Numbered from the stretch's first letter, positions 1-5,514 are shown. The stretch is 6,335 nt of DNA from Clostridia bacterium (GCA_017394605.1 JAFPXU010000106.1:1-6335); one strand, 5' to 3'. A program made the numbers and translations. The notes: generated from the letters alone by a model not told the origin.

Positions 1-74
1 AGCAGCGAAACAGCTGAAAACGGCCACACATTTATGGAATCCTGTCAAGTGCTTTTTTGCATTTTTTGTAAAAA

Positions 75-108
75 AATAACCCCGTGCCTGTAATGATACG
101 AGGTTATT
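75..108. terminator. Terminator-like hairpin, possibly bidirectional
   Basis: A 10-bp stem (75-84 paired with 99-108, one C-A mismatch) encloses a 14-nt loop. On the plus strand it is preceded by an A-tract and followed by a moderately T-rich tail (CTTTCCATCTTTCTT). Read on the minus strand, the stem runs straight into a strong T-tract. All nearby genes to the right are on the plus strand, so it most likely ends a plus-strand gene lying left of the window, and it could also stop antisense transcription. The first 70 bases show no recognisable coding sequence; a frame ending at a TGA at 15-17 could be the tail of such a gene, but this cannot be shown. Confidence 0.55.
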
Positions 109-138
109 CTTTCCATCTTTCTTAACTTAGTGACATTG

Positions 139-172
139 GGATATGACGGGGGATGTCATATCCGGATATAAC
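139..172. repeat. Inverted and direct repeat of GGATATRAC
   Basis: GGATATGAC (139-147) pairs perfectly with GTCATATCC (155-163) around a 7-nt GGGGGAT loop. The right arm is immediately followed by a near-copy in direct orientation, GGATATAAC (164-172), which creates the 12-bp palindrome ATATCCGGATAT at 158-169. One arm can therefore pair with either neighbour in DNA. This could be an RNA hairpin or a binding site for a dimeric regulator; nothing in the sequence decides between them. Confidence 0.5.
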
Positions 173-304
173 ATGTCGAGACTGCATCGATGAATCAAAG
201 AACGTCTCAACTCTCGACCATGTCGGCAGGTACCGGCCGACCGGAGAATGGCATCATGCCCGCCACGCCGGAACGTTTCCGGACATGTCCGCATGGCAAA
301 TGCG
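139..304. other. Dense inverted-repeat cluster upstream of the regulator
   Basis: This stretch without a gene carries a chain of short perfect or near-perfect palindromes. After the GGATATGAC hairpin come: ACATG-TCGAGA (171-181) complementary, with one bulge, to TCTCGACCATGT (212-223); GTCGGC/GCCGAC (222-227 with 236-241); CCGGAA-CGT-TTCCGG (268-282); the 10-bp palindrome GGACATGTCC (281-290); and CGCAT-GGCAA-ATGCG (290-304). The last is followed after about 13 nt by a T-run at 318-323. Such density suggests a structured RNA or a multi-site regulatory region. I compared it by eye with cobalamin, SAM, TPP and T-box leaders and saw no matching consensus. No open frame here has a credible ribosome binding site. 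From 305 to the promoter near 420 I see nothing definite. Confidence 0.4.
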
Positions 305-419
305 TTCTCTCCGATTCTTTTTTCATCATATTACTCCGCCCTTTTCGTTTTCAATAAATTGGCGCAATCGGTCAAAAAATAAACGATGCTCCCGCCGCGC
401 ACATTTTGCAAATCCCCTG

Positions 420-447
420 TGGCAAGTCCGCAATTTCCCTGTATAAT
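420..447 (+). promoter_or_regulatory. Promoter for the ANTAR regulator-kinase operon
   Basis: A perfect TATAAT lies at 442-447, about 32 bases before the regulator's start codon. The best -35 candidate is TGGCAA (420-425), which is weak and sits 16 nt upstream. The short leader leaves little room for an attenuator between this promoter and the gene. The weak -35 suggests either low basal expression or help from an activator. A sigma-54 promoter was considered because of the TGGCA, but the GG-to-GC spacing is wrong. Confidence 0.5.
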
Positions 448-478
448 GATTACAATACGGGATAAGGGGTTCTGATCC

Positions 479-1216
479 ATGGATCATTCTCAAAGCAGAA
501 CGGCAGTCGTCGTGGACGACGAGCTGATCACGCGTCTGGATTTCTCCGGCATGCTGACCGATATGGGATTCGATGTTGTCGGGGAAGCCGCGGACGGGTT
601 CGACGCGGTCGAACTGTGCCGTCTTCACACACCGGATCTCGTTCTCATGGATATCTCCATGCCCATCTTCAACGGACTCAGCGCGTCGGAAACGATCCTT
701 AGAGAGAACCTCTCCTCCGCCGTCGTGATCGTGTCGGCCTTTTCCGACCGCGAAACGATCCGCCGCGCGACGGAGCTCGGTGTGAAAGGGTATCTGATCA
801 AACCGGTCGAACCAAACGCCCTCTATGCCACCGTAACGGTCGCGCTCGCGCAGGCTTCGAGGGAAAAGAACCTGATCGGCGAAAAGGACAGAGCGGAAGC
901 CTCCCTTTCGGAGATCAAGCTGATCGAGCGCGCGAAAAGAAGCCTTTCACAATCGGAAAAGATCCCGGAGTCGGAAGCCTACCGGAGGATCCAGAAGCTT
1001 GCCATGGACAAGCGGTGTTCCATGAAGCAGATCGCGGAATCGATCCTGCAGAATCTGTCCGGCAATCAGGACGTCCGGCGCGCCAAGGAGCTGCTCATGG
1101 CGAACGGCATGACGGAAAAGCAGGCATACAAGAAGATCGCCGCGCTCGCGGAAACTCGGGAAACGCCCATCGAAGAGGCCGCGAGGCTGATCTTTAAAAA
1201 CGAAGGCCTCCTGTAA
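479..1216 (+). CDS. Response regulator with tandem ANTAR domains (EutV-like)
   Basis: A 245-residue cytoplasmic response regulator predicted to act on RNA as a transcription antiterminator. The receiver domain (about 8-122) has the acidic pair D13/D14, phospho-acceptor D58 in LVLMDISMP, S86, and K108-P109. After a linker (about 123-145) comes a first ANTAR domain (about 146-190: RAKRSL, AYRRIQKLAM, IAESIL). A second follows (about 198-239: RAKELL, AYKKIAALAE, AARLIF). Both keep the family's small, aromatic and aliphatic positions. Typical EutV-type proteins have one ANTAR and about 190 residues, so the extra 50 residues are the second copy. Family knowledge: phosphorylated ANTAR proteins dimerise and bind paired RNA hairpins that overlap terminators. 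The start is supported by AAGGGG 9 nt upstream. It ends in a double TAA stop. The kinase gene follows after 24 nt and is surely its partner. The target genes are unknown. Confidence 0.93.
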   Translation: MDHSQSRTAVVVDDELITRLDFSGMLTDMGFDVVGEAADGFDAVELCRLHTPDLVLMDISMPIFNGLSASETILRENLSSAVVIVSAFSDRETIRRATELGVKGYLIKPVEPNALYATVTVALAQASREKNLIGEKDRAEASLSEIKLIERAKRSLSQSEKIPESEAYRRIQKLAMDKRCSMKQIAESILQNLSGNQDVRRAKELLMANGMTEKQAYKKIAALAETRETPIEEAARLIFKNEGLL

Positions 1217-1240
1217 TAAAAAGCAGTCGGAGACGCCCAT

Positions 1241-2296
1241 ATGACGCTTAGCGAACTGTGTAAAAAAAGAACGTCGCTGACCGACAGCGACATTGAACTT
1301 CTGGAACTGTACGAGACCGCGCTTCCGGCGGTGGCCGACCTGGTCGGCGCGGACGTGTTTCTCGACTGTCTCGACTGGTCCGGAACGGCGTTCGTCGTTT
1401 CGCACGCACGCCCCGCGCACATTCCGTCCCAGTACCATACCTTGATCCAGGGTCTCGACGCGAACCGGGAGAACGAACCCGCCGTCTACAACGCGTTCGA
1501 ACAGGGTCTTCCCTTCCACGACACGATCGCGAACACTCAGGAAAACAAAACCGTGCTGCAGGACGTCACACCCGTGTTCGGCAGCAGCGGTGTCATCGCC
1601 GTGCTGATCTCGGAGCACGATATCTCGCAGCAGGTCCAGATGGAGAAAAAACTCCAGGCGATCTCCGACGCGATGATGGACCGCTCGATGCGGGATCCCG
1701 CCGCCCCCGTTCCGATGAGCGTCAGAGAAAGCAACCACAGGATCAAGAATGACCTTCAGCTTCTTTCCAGTCTCTTCAACCTGAAAAGCCGCCAGGCGGA
1801 AAACGGCGAAGTCCGGGAAGCCTACGCGAGCTGTTCCGCCATGCTGTTCTCTGTGTCCCGTCTCCACGAGCTGTTTATGGATCTTGGGGAGGCCGGAAAC
1901 CGCGTCAGCCTGAAAGCGCTCCTCCAGCGAATCGTATCCGGATTCAACGGGACAGTCGCAAAGGAACTGGGCGTCACGCTTCTTCTTGAAACGGACTCCG
2001 TCGAAACGGATCCCGACAAAGCGGTATTCGTGGCAATGTCCGTCAACGAGCTGATCCTGAACGCTCTGAAATACGCTTTTGACGGTACAGGCGGGACGAT
2101 TCATGTACATCTGACCGCCGGAAACCGTTTCTGCTCGGTCGTCGTGGAGGATAACGGAAAAGGCGTGTCGGAAATCCGTCCCGGAACCGGGCTCTCGATC
2201 CTGCAGGAAACCGTGCGCTCCAAACTCGGCGGTGAACTGACCATGTCCTCCGGACCAGCGGGAACAAAAGCGGCCTTTACATTTCCTATCCTTTGA
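1241..2296 (+). CDS. Soluble sensor histidine kinase, EutW-like (HisKA_2 type)
   Basis: A 351-residue histidine kinase without membrane segments, so it should sense something in the cytoplasm. Residues about 3-130 resemble the N-terminal sensor domain of EutW-type kinases (H_kinase_N), including VSHARP at 53-58. A short helix (about 130-145) leads to the HisKA_2 dimerisation region, with the likely phospho-acceptor H166 in SNHRIKND and the following LQLLSSLFNLKSRQ. The ATPase domain shows the N box NELILNALKYAF (269-280), the G1 box DNGKGV (304-309) and a GTGLSI glycine motif (315-320). Its C-terminus looks complete. The ribosome binding site is GGAG at 1229-1232, 8 nt before ATG. It should phosphorylate D58 of the preceding ANTAR regulator. 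EutW itself senses ethanolamine; no eut genes are visible here, so the ligand is open. No terminator follows; the sequence runs directly into gene debris. Confidence 0.92.
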   Translation: MTLSELCKKRTSLTDSDIELLELYETALPAVADLVGADVFLDCLDWSGTAFVVSHARPAHIPSQYHTLIQGLDANRENEPAVYNAFEQGLPFHDTIANTQENKTVLQDVTPVFGSSGVIAVLISEHDISQQVQMEKKLQAISDAMMDRSMRDPAAPVPMSVRESNHRIKNDLQLLSSLFNLKSRQAENGEVREAYASCSAMLFSVSRLHELFMDLGEAGNRVSLKALLQRIVSGFNGTVAKELGVTLLLETDSVETDPDKAVFVAMSVNELILNALKYAFDGTGGTIHVHLTAGNRFCSVVVEDNGKGVSEIRPGTGLSILQETVRSKLGGELTMSSGPAGTKAAFTFPIL

Positions 2297-2494
2297 AATT
2301 CACATTCTGCTGCTCGCTCAGCGCGAGAACATACCGAGCCGATTGGCATTATCCTTGGTGCATATCAGGATAAACTGGTCATGCTTTACGCACTGCAAAA
2401 CATAACAAATCAGGTCTTTGTAAGCCGGTATCAGTTGTATTTGCCAAACCGTGAACAATTGGAGTCGGAGTTCAGGAGATTCATGCACAGCTAA
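2297..2494 (+). pseudogene. C-terminal remnant of a DUF1016/YhcG-type PDDEXK nuclease
   Basis: An open stretch of 65 codons without its own start, lying in the kinase's reading frame directly after the kinase stop and ending at TAA 2492-2494. From about codon 11 it reads like the C-terminal tail of DUF1016 (YhcG-like) nucleases: PIGIILGAYQDK, then a short segment, then VFVSRYQLYLPNREQLESE. The pattern of PIGIIL, an acidic/lysine turn and a YQLYLP signature with a charged tail is what I recall for that family. The nuclease core with its catalytic residues is absent, so this is a dead fragment. Family members are often accessory or defence-associated. The first ten codons (NSHSAARSAR) do not resemble the family, so the break lies within about 30 bases of the kinase stop. 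The assignment rests on recall, not on a search. Confidence 0.55.
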
Positions 2495-2530
2495 GTAAAC
2501 GACAATAAAAATCCAGTTGATAAAAAAGCT

Positions 2531-2653
2531 ATATTTCCTGATCGTCGCCTCATTCAGTACTACCGTTGACACGCAGGACCCTTCCGGTATCTCCATGCCC
2601 TTGAAACGACACAGTTCTCTCAATATCGCTCCTATGCCTTCCCGATATTGATT
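2531..2653 (-). pseudogene. IS200-type transposase (TnpA) remnant with internal deletion
   Basis: On the minus strand the translation contains NQYREGIGAILRELCRFKG followed by MEIPEG, which matches the segment before the HUH motif of IS200/IS605 TnpA proteins. It passes in frame into SCVSTVVLNEATIRKY, which matches the C-terminal YVSTVGLNEATIRKY-like segment around the family's tyrosine. In intact transposases about 60 residues separate these blocks, including the DHxH metal-binding motif. Here they are fused at a shared Glu-Gly near 2579-2584. The N-terminal part before NQY does not look like TnpA, and after KY the frame leaves the family. The open frame continues to 2318, but that stretch is the antisense of the nuclease remnant. 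It cannot encode an active transposase. Confidence 0.72.
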
Positions 2654-2673
2654 GCATATAGCATCTTGTCTTT

Positions 2674-2762
2674 CACCCGCTTTGCGGGTGATTTTCTGTG
2701 CCGTCTTCGGTGGCACGGAGTGAGGTCCATAAACAGGAATCCCCGCCGTGAAATCGACGGGG
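2674..2762. repeat. Three adjacent hairpins, possible IS200-type end structure
   Basis: Three hairpins lie within 90 bases, just beyond the 5' side of the transposase remnant. They are: CACCCGC-TTT-GCGGGTG (2674-2690, perfect 7-bp stem, followed on the plus strand by ATTTTCT and so terminator-like); GTGCC/GGCAC (2698-2702 with 2712-2716); and CCCCGCCG-TGAAAT-CGACGGGG (2741-2762, one mismatch). IS200-family elements carry hairpins near the end upstream of tnpA, including one that insulates the gene from outside transcription. That makes an element end the simplest explanation. The element boundary itself cannot be fixed from one copy. Confidence 0.45.
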
Positions 2763-2985
2763 TTGCATTATTCAGCAAATCTATATACAGCAGTATTATG
2801 ATTCTTCACACAATCAGGAACTCAAGCACCTCGCTTACAGGTTACAAAGGGGCAAAGCAGACTGCTTATCAAAAGCAATTTCAAAGAACCGACTCACAGA
2901 CCTATTTAAGATGTGTGAGCCAATAGATATTAACAAGGACCCATATGGCAACGAGTATAGCAAACATAACTGCCCCTTCAAATAA
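2752..2985 (+). pseudogene. Orphan coding tail without a start, unrecognised
   Basis: This open stretch of about 77 codons ends at TAA 2983-2985 and has no in-frame ATG until 2911. Its composition looks like protein rather than noise: a charged, helical region (QELKHLAYRLQRGKADC, then KAISKNRLTDLFKMCEP) followed by a polar tail (DINKDPYGNEY). Codon choice is more AT-rich than in the flanking genes, as expected for imported DNA. The coding character starts right after the hairpin ending at 2762, so the 5' part was probably removed there. I do not recognise the family. A 6-bp inverted repeat, CTCACA/TGTGAG (2893-2898 with 2914-2919), lies inside it and may be chance. From 2986 to 3021 nothing is visible, and no terminator for the minus-strand operon ending at 3022 can be seen. 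Confidence 0.35.
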
Positions 2986-3021
2986 CGCTTTTTTCCGCAG
3001 ACAGATTCCGGATAGCCGTTC

Positions 3022-4155
3022 CTATTCCGCAACGACGCTGGGTTCCCAGTTCAGTGCCAGTTTATGCTCCGGGCAGCGCGCAACGCAATGACCGCAGCCC
3101 GAGCACCTGCTCCGGTCGGTCCGGATGCGCCCATCCTGATCTCTGTATATCCCGTCATAAAGGCAACCGCGGACGCAAATGTCGCAGTCCGTCCTTTTGC
3201 ATTCGGAAATCAGGGTCGAACCAAGCTGGCAGGATTTCAGATCCTCAAACATATGCAGGGAAGTAAGCGCTGAACCCTGTATCTCAAAATAGTTGCTGTA
3301 ATGATGGCGTTTCAGCCAGTCCTCGCATTCACCGACGATCCTTGAAATAACGGAATAGCCTTCGATCTGGATGACGGAAGCGAGTTCCACGCAGGACGCG
3401 CCGAGCATGATGAACTCGAGAACATTCTCATAGGACATCGTACCACCGCAGCTGCAGATATGGAACGGCGTGTTCTGCTTCAGGGACGCGGTCGCCGCGA
3501 GCGCGAGCGGATGAATGCTCACGCCGTTGAATCCGCCGAACGTCGGCATCAGAGACCTCTGCCGCTCGATGTCGATCCCGATCAGGCCCTTGAGTCCGTT
3601 GATCGCCGTTACGATCTGAACGCCAGCCTCCCGGACGCTCCTCATGATCTCAGGAGAATGACACGCCTCGTATGAGATCTTCGCTATCACAGGAACGCCG
3701 TCCGCGGCCGTGACCGCAGCGCGGAGGCAGTCCTTGATGATCTTCGGCACCATTCCGGTTCCGCGCGCGCGGATGGGCGGCGCCATGGATATTTCAACAG
3801 CGTCCGCGCCCATATGAATGACCTTTCTGGTCAGATAGGTCAGCTCGGACGGAGAGTTTCCCCATATGCTGCAGATCAGCTTGCAGTCTCCCTTCCGGAT
3901 GCCGCCGAGCTCTTCCTCCCACTGTTCCAGATGCAGGTCCGAGAACATCTTCGTGTTCAGAGTCTGCTGCCCAGAAACGTACATTCTGGGCGAAATATAG
4001 CTGTTCGCCTCGAGCGTGATCGTCTCCGTCGTCACAGCGCCTGGTTTCTGATCGATGCAGCGCTGGATCGTAGCCGCATCCCTGCACCACGGTCCCGCTC
4101 CGACGACCACGGGATTCATTAAATGAAGTTTTCCGAGATATACAGAAGTATCCAT
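3022..4155 (-). CDS. PreA-like dihydropyrimidine dehydrogenase-family flavoprotein with 4Fe-4S domain
   Basis: A 377-residue cytoplasmic oxidoreductase with a dihydroorotate dehydrogenase-type FMN barrel (about 1-290) and a C-terminal ferredoxin domain. The barrel follows PreA throughout: NPVVVGAG (14-21), VIAKI with K159, AINGLKG (184-190), GGFNGVSIHPLAL (207-219) and CGGTMSYENVLEFIMLGAS (236-254). The ferredoxin part has C319, C324, C327 and C331 (first cluster, unusual spacing) and the classic C351-x2-C354-x2-C357-x3-C361-P. The loop that carries the catalytic Cys in PreA and class 1B enzymes (N-x-SCP) reads EISMAPP (121-127), and the N-terminal TKT-like motif reads TTETI, so the substrate or chemistry may differ. 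A start at 4182 is possible but overlaps the upstream gene; ATG 4155 has GAGGA 7 nt before it and begins the conserved domain. It is cotranscribed with the LacI-type gene. No PreT-like partner is in view. Confidence 0.85.
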   Translation of the reverse strand: MDTSVYLGKLHLMNPVVVGAGPWCRDAATIQRCIDQKPGAVTTETITLEANSYISPRMYVSGQQTLNTKMFSDLHLEQWEEELGGIRKGDCKLICSIWGNSPSELTYLTRKVIHMGADAVEISMAPPIRARGTGMVPKIIKDCLRAAVTAADGVPVIAKISYEACHSPEIMRSVREAGVQIVTAINGLKGLIGIDIERQRSLMPTFGGFNGVSIHPLALAATASLKQNTPFHICSCGGTMSYENVLEFIMLGASCVELASVIQIEGYSVISRIVGECEDWLKRHHYSNYFEIQGSALTSLHMFEDLKSCQLGSTLISECKRTDCDICVRGCLYDGIYRDQDGRIRTDRSRCSGCGHCVARCPEHKLALNWEPSVVAE

Positions 4156-4162
4156 TTCTCCG

Positions 4163-4167
4163 TCCTC
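4163..4167 (-). promoter_or_regulatory. Ribosome binding site deciding the PreA-like start
   Basis: Read on the minus strand, GAGGA lies 7 nt before ATG 4153-4155 and overlaps the stop codon (4166-4168) of the upstream LacI-type gene. This arrangement favours translational coupling. It supports the ATG at 4155 over the in-frame ATG at 4180-4182, which lies inside the upstream coding sequence without a comparable site. Confidence 0.7.
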
Positions 4168-5194
4168 ACTCCATCGGATCATAGATGAGTTTCGTATTGC
4201 CGCAGGACCGGCGTATTTTCAGCTTCGTCTTCAGCGTGATCTCCTGCGGAAGCCCTTCCGCGACGTCGATATCCTCCAGCACGTCAAAAAGCATGCGCGC
4301 CGCCATCATGCCGAGGCGCTTCACCGGCTGGGAAATGGCCGTGATCTGCGGAGACAGCACGGAGCAGACAGGCGCGTCCGCAAGACTGACGAGCGCCACA
4401 TCGTCCGGAATCCGCATCCGGTTGAACTGCGCGGACTGCACGACGCCCATCGCCATCTCCGCCGTACCGGCAACGATCACGTCCGGAAGATCGTTCTCAT
4501 CGATCAGCTGTTTCAGCCCGTTGAAACCGCCGGACACGGAATTTTCCGTGAGAAGATACCGGATCTCGATCGGGTCGTCCGTTCTTCCCTGGACCGCGAG
4601 CTTTGCCCCGGTCTGTATCTGCGCCGTAAAAATTTTGGAATGCGCGTTAAGAATGAACGTCATCTTCCGATGACCGAGATCCACAAGATGCTGCATCAGC
4701 CCGTATACGCCGTCGGTATGATCGATGTAACACAGATGACGGAACGCGTCGTCCTGGCGCATCCCGATATGCACGCACGGAATATTGCGGGCTTTCAGAA
4801 CACTGAGCTCGCTTCCGGAAAGGGTGGAATTCACCAGAATAAAGCCGTCCGCCTTCCGGTCGATCATTCTGTTCAGGTATTCCTGCTCCCTTGCCTTTTC
4901 GTCATTTGTCACGCAGAGAACGAGCGTGTGCTGTTTGGTAGCGGTAATGGTCTCGACGCCGGATACGACCATCTGGGAAAAAGTGTGCTCGATGGAAGGC
5001 ACCAGAAGAACGATCATCCCCGGATTGCCGAGGCGGAGGCCTCTCGCGCACCAGCTGGGTGAATAGTTGTTTTCCTCCATGATCCGGAGAATATGTTCTC
5101 TGGTCTCCGGCAGAACGGCGTCCGGATGGTTAAGCACGCGCGACACCGTCGCGACGGATACGCCTGAAAGAGACGCAATCTCAGTAATCGTCAT
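4166..5194 (-). CDS. LacI-family transcriptional regulator
   Basis: A 342-residue DNA-binding regulator of normal LacI/GalR length. The N-terminal helix-turn-helix is textbook (TITEIASLSGVSVATVSRVLN, first 22 residues), followed by the hinge motif YSPSWCARGL (44-53). The rest is a periplasmic-binding-protein-like effector domain: GMIVLLVPSIEHTFSQMVVSG after the hinge, YIDHTDGVYGLMQHLVDLGHRKMTF in the middle, and DVALVSLADAP with ITAISQPVKRLG near the end. The Arg-x-x-Gly-Phe element common in sugar-responsive members is replaced by FTAQIQTGAKLAV, so a non-sugar effector is plausible. The start is supported by GGTGA 4-5 nt upstream. It is the first gene of an operon with the PreA-like gene (10-nt gap) and diverges from the permease. 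It likely binds the TGNAANCG-type operator at 5469-5484 and may respond to the permease substrate; that link is inference. Confidence 0.93.
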   Translation of the reverse strand: MTITEIASLSGVSVATVSRVLNHPDAVLPETREHILRIMEENNYSPSWCARGLRLGNPGMIVLLVPSIEHTFSQMVVSGVETITATKQHTLVLCVTNDEKAREQEYLNRMIDRKADGFILVNSTLSGSELSVLKARNIPCVHIGMRQDDAFRHLCYIDHTDGVYGLMQHLVDLGHRKMTFILNAHSKIFTAQIQTGAKLAVQGRTDDPIEIRYLLTENSVSGGFNGLKQLIDENDLPDVIVAGTAEMAMGVVQSAQFNRMRIPDDVALVSLADAPVCSVLSPQITAISQPVKRLGMMAARMLFDVLEDIDVAEGLPQEITLKTKLKIRRSCGNTKLIYDPME

Positions 5195-5259
5195 TGTTTC
5201 ACCAGTATCCCGGGGCAGAAAACCGCGCGGGCGGGAGTTTCTGCCTGATTTGTATTTTT

Positions 5260-5288
5260 ATTATATCCTGTCCTCCCGTCCGCTTCAA
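5260..5288 (-). promoter_or_regulatory. Promoter for the lacI-preA-like operon
   Basis: On the minus strand, TTGAAG (5283-5288) is separated by exactly 17 nt from a perfect TATAAT (5260-5265). This is a strong sigma-A type promoter, with transcription starting near 5253 and a leader of roughly 58 nt. I found no cre-like operator overlapping it, so direct autorepression is not obvious from the sequence. Confidence 0.7.
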
Positions 5289-5434
5289 CGGAAGTACGCG
5301 CATCCCTTGTCAAAATATCAGTAATTCTTGACCGTTTTTCATGGATTTTCATTTGTTCCTTCCGTATCATATTAGCAGAATTAATGCAAAAGCGCCAAGA
5401 TATCGGCATTCATTCCTTTTTCAGCGAGTTCGCC

Positions 5435-5464
5435 TTGACAAACATTTTGCCCTGTCACTATACT
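5435..5464 (+). promoter_or_regulatory. Promoter for the NCS1 permease
   Basis: A perfect TTGACA (5435-5440) is followed after 18 nt by TATACT (5459-5464). This predicts a strong sigma-A type promoter with a start near 5471 and a leader of about 54 nt. The cre-type operator begins 4 nt after the -10 box, so a bound repressor would cover the transcription start. Confidence 0.75.
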
Positions 5465-5468
5465 AATG

Positions 5469-5484
5469 ATGTAAACGATTTCAT
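5469..5484. promoter_or_regulatory. cre/LacI-family operator at the permease promoter
   Basis: ATGTAAACGATTTCAT fits the cre consensus WTGNAANCGNWNNCWW at every position and has the central CG dyad typical of LacI/GalR operators. It overlaps the predicted start point of the permease transcript. The divergent LacI-type protein next door is the obvious candidate binder; CcpA-mediated catabolite control is the alternative. A second, imperfect copy of the half-site pattern follows (TCGCTTTACA at 5484-5493, reverse of TGTAAAGCGA). Confidence 0.65.
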
Positions 5485-5509
5485 CGCTTTACACATCTTA
5501 TAGGAAAAT

Positions 5510-5514
5510 GGAGG
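5510..5514 (+). promoter_or_regulatory. Ribosome binding site deciding the permease GTG start
   Basis: GGAGG lies 10 nt before GTG 5525-5527. An in-frame TGA at 5516-5518 excludes any earlier start, and the next in-frame ATG is 37 codons later inside the first membrane region, so the GTG is the start. Confidence 0.75.

Noticed and set aside
222..245. GGTACCG-containing hairpin as a T-box or cobalamin riboswitch element
   Set aside because: The T-box TGGNACCGCG element and the cobalamin box are not present, and the remaining conserved leader elements are missing.
358..432. ANTAR dual-hairpin target just upstream of the regulator
   Set aside because: Weak stems can be drawn (for example TTGC/GCAA near 404-425), but none has a 6-nt loop with A at position 1 and G at position 4, and no overlapping terminator is present.
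420..436. Sigma-54 promoter suggested by TGGCA
   Set aside because: The GC element is not 10 nt after the GG, while a perfect TATAAT is correctly placed for a sigma-A promoter.
153..446. 97-codon plus-strand open frame upstream of the regulator
   Set aside because: It runs across the palindrome cluster and the regulator promoter, has no properly spaced ribosome binding site and no protein-like domains.
947..2110. Long minus-strand open frame of 387 codons opposite the regulator and kinase
   Set aside because: It is antisense to two clearly recognised genes, its translation shows no family features, and long opposite-strand open frames are common in GC-rich genes.
2318..2716. 132-codon minus-strand open frame taken as one intact protein
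   Set aside because: Only its middle part resembles TnpA. The C-terminal half is the antisense of the nuclease remnant and the first 20 codons overlap hairpins, so it is a chance fusion.
2835..3032. 65-codon minus-strand open frame next to the PreA-like gene
   Set aside because: It is opposite the more protein-like plus-strand tail and has no recognisable features.
4156..4182. Longer start of the PreA-like protein at 4182
   Set aside because: The extra nine residues overlap the end of the LacI-type gene, lie before the conserved domain, and have no better ribosome binding site than ATG 4155.
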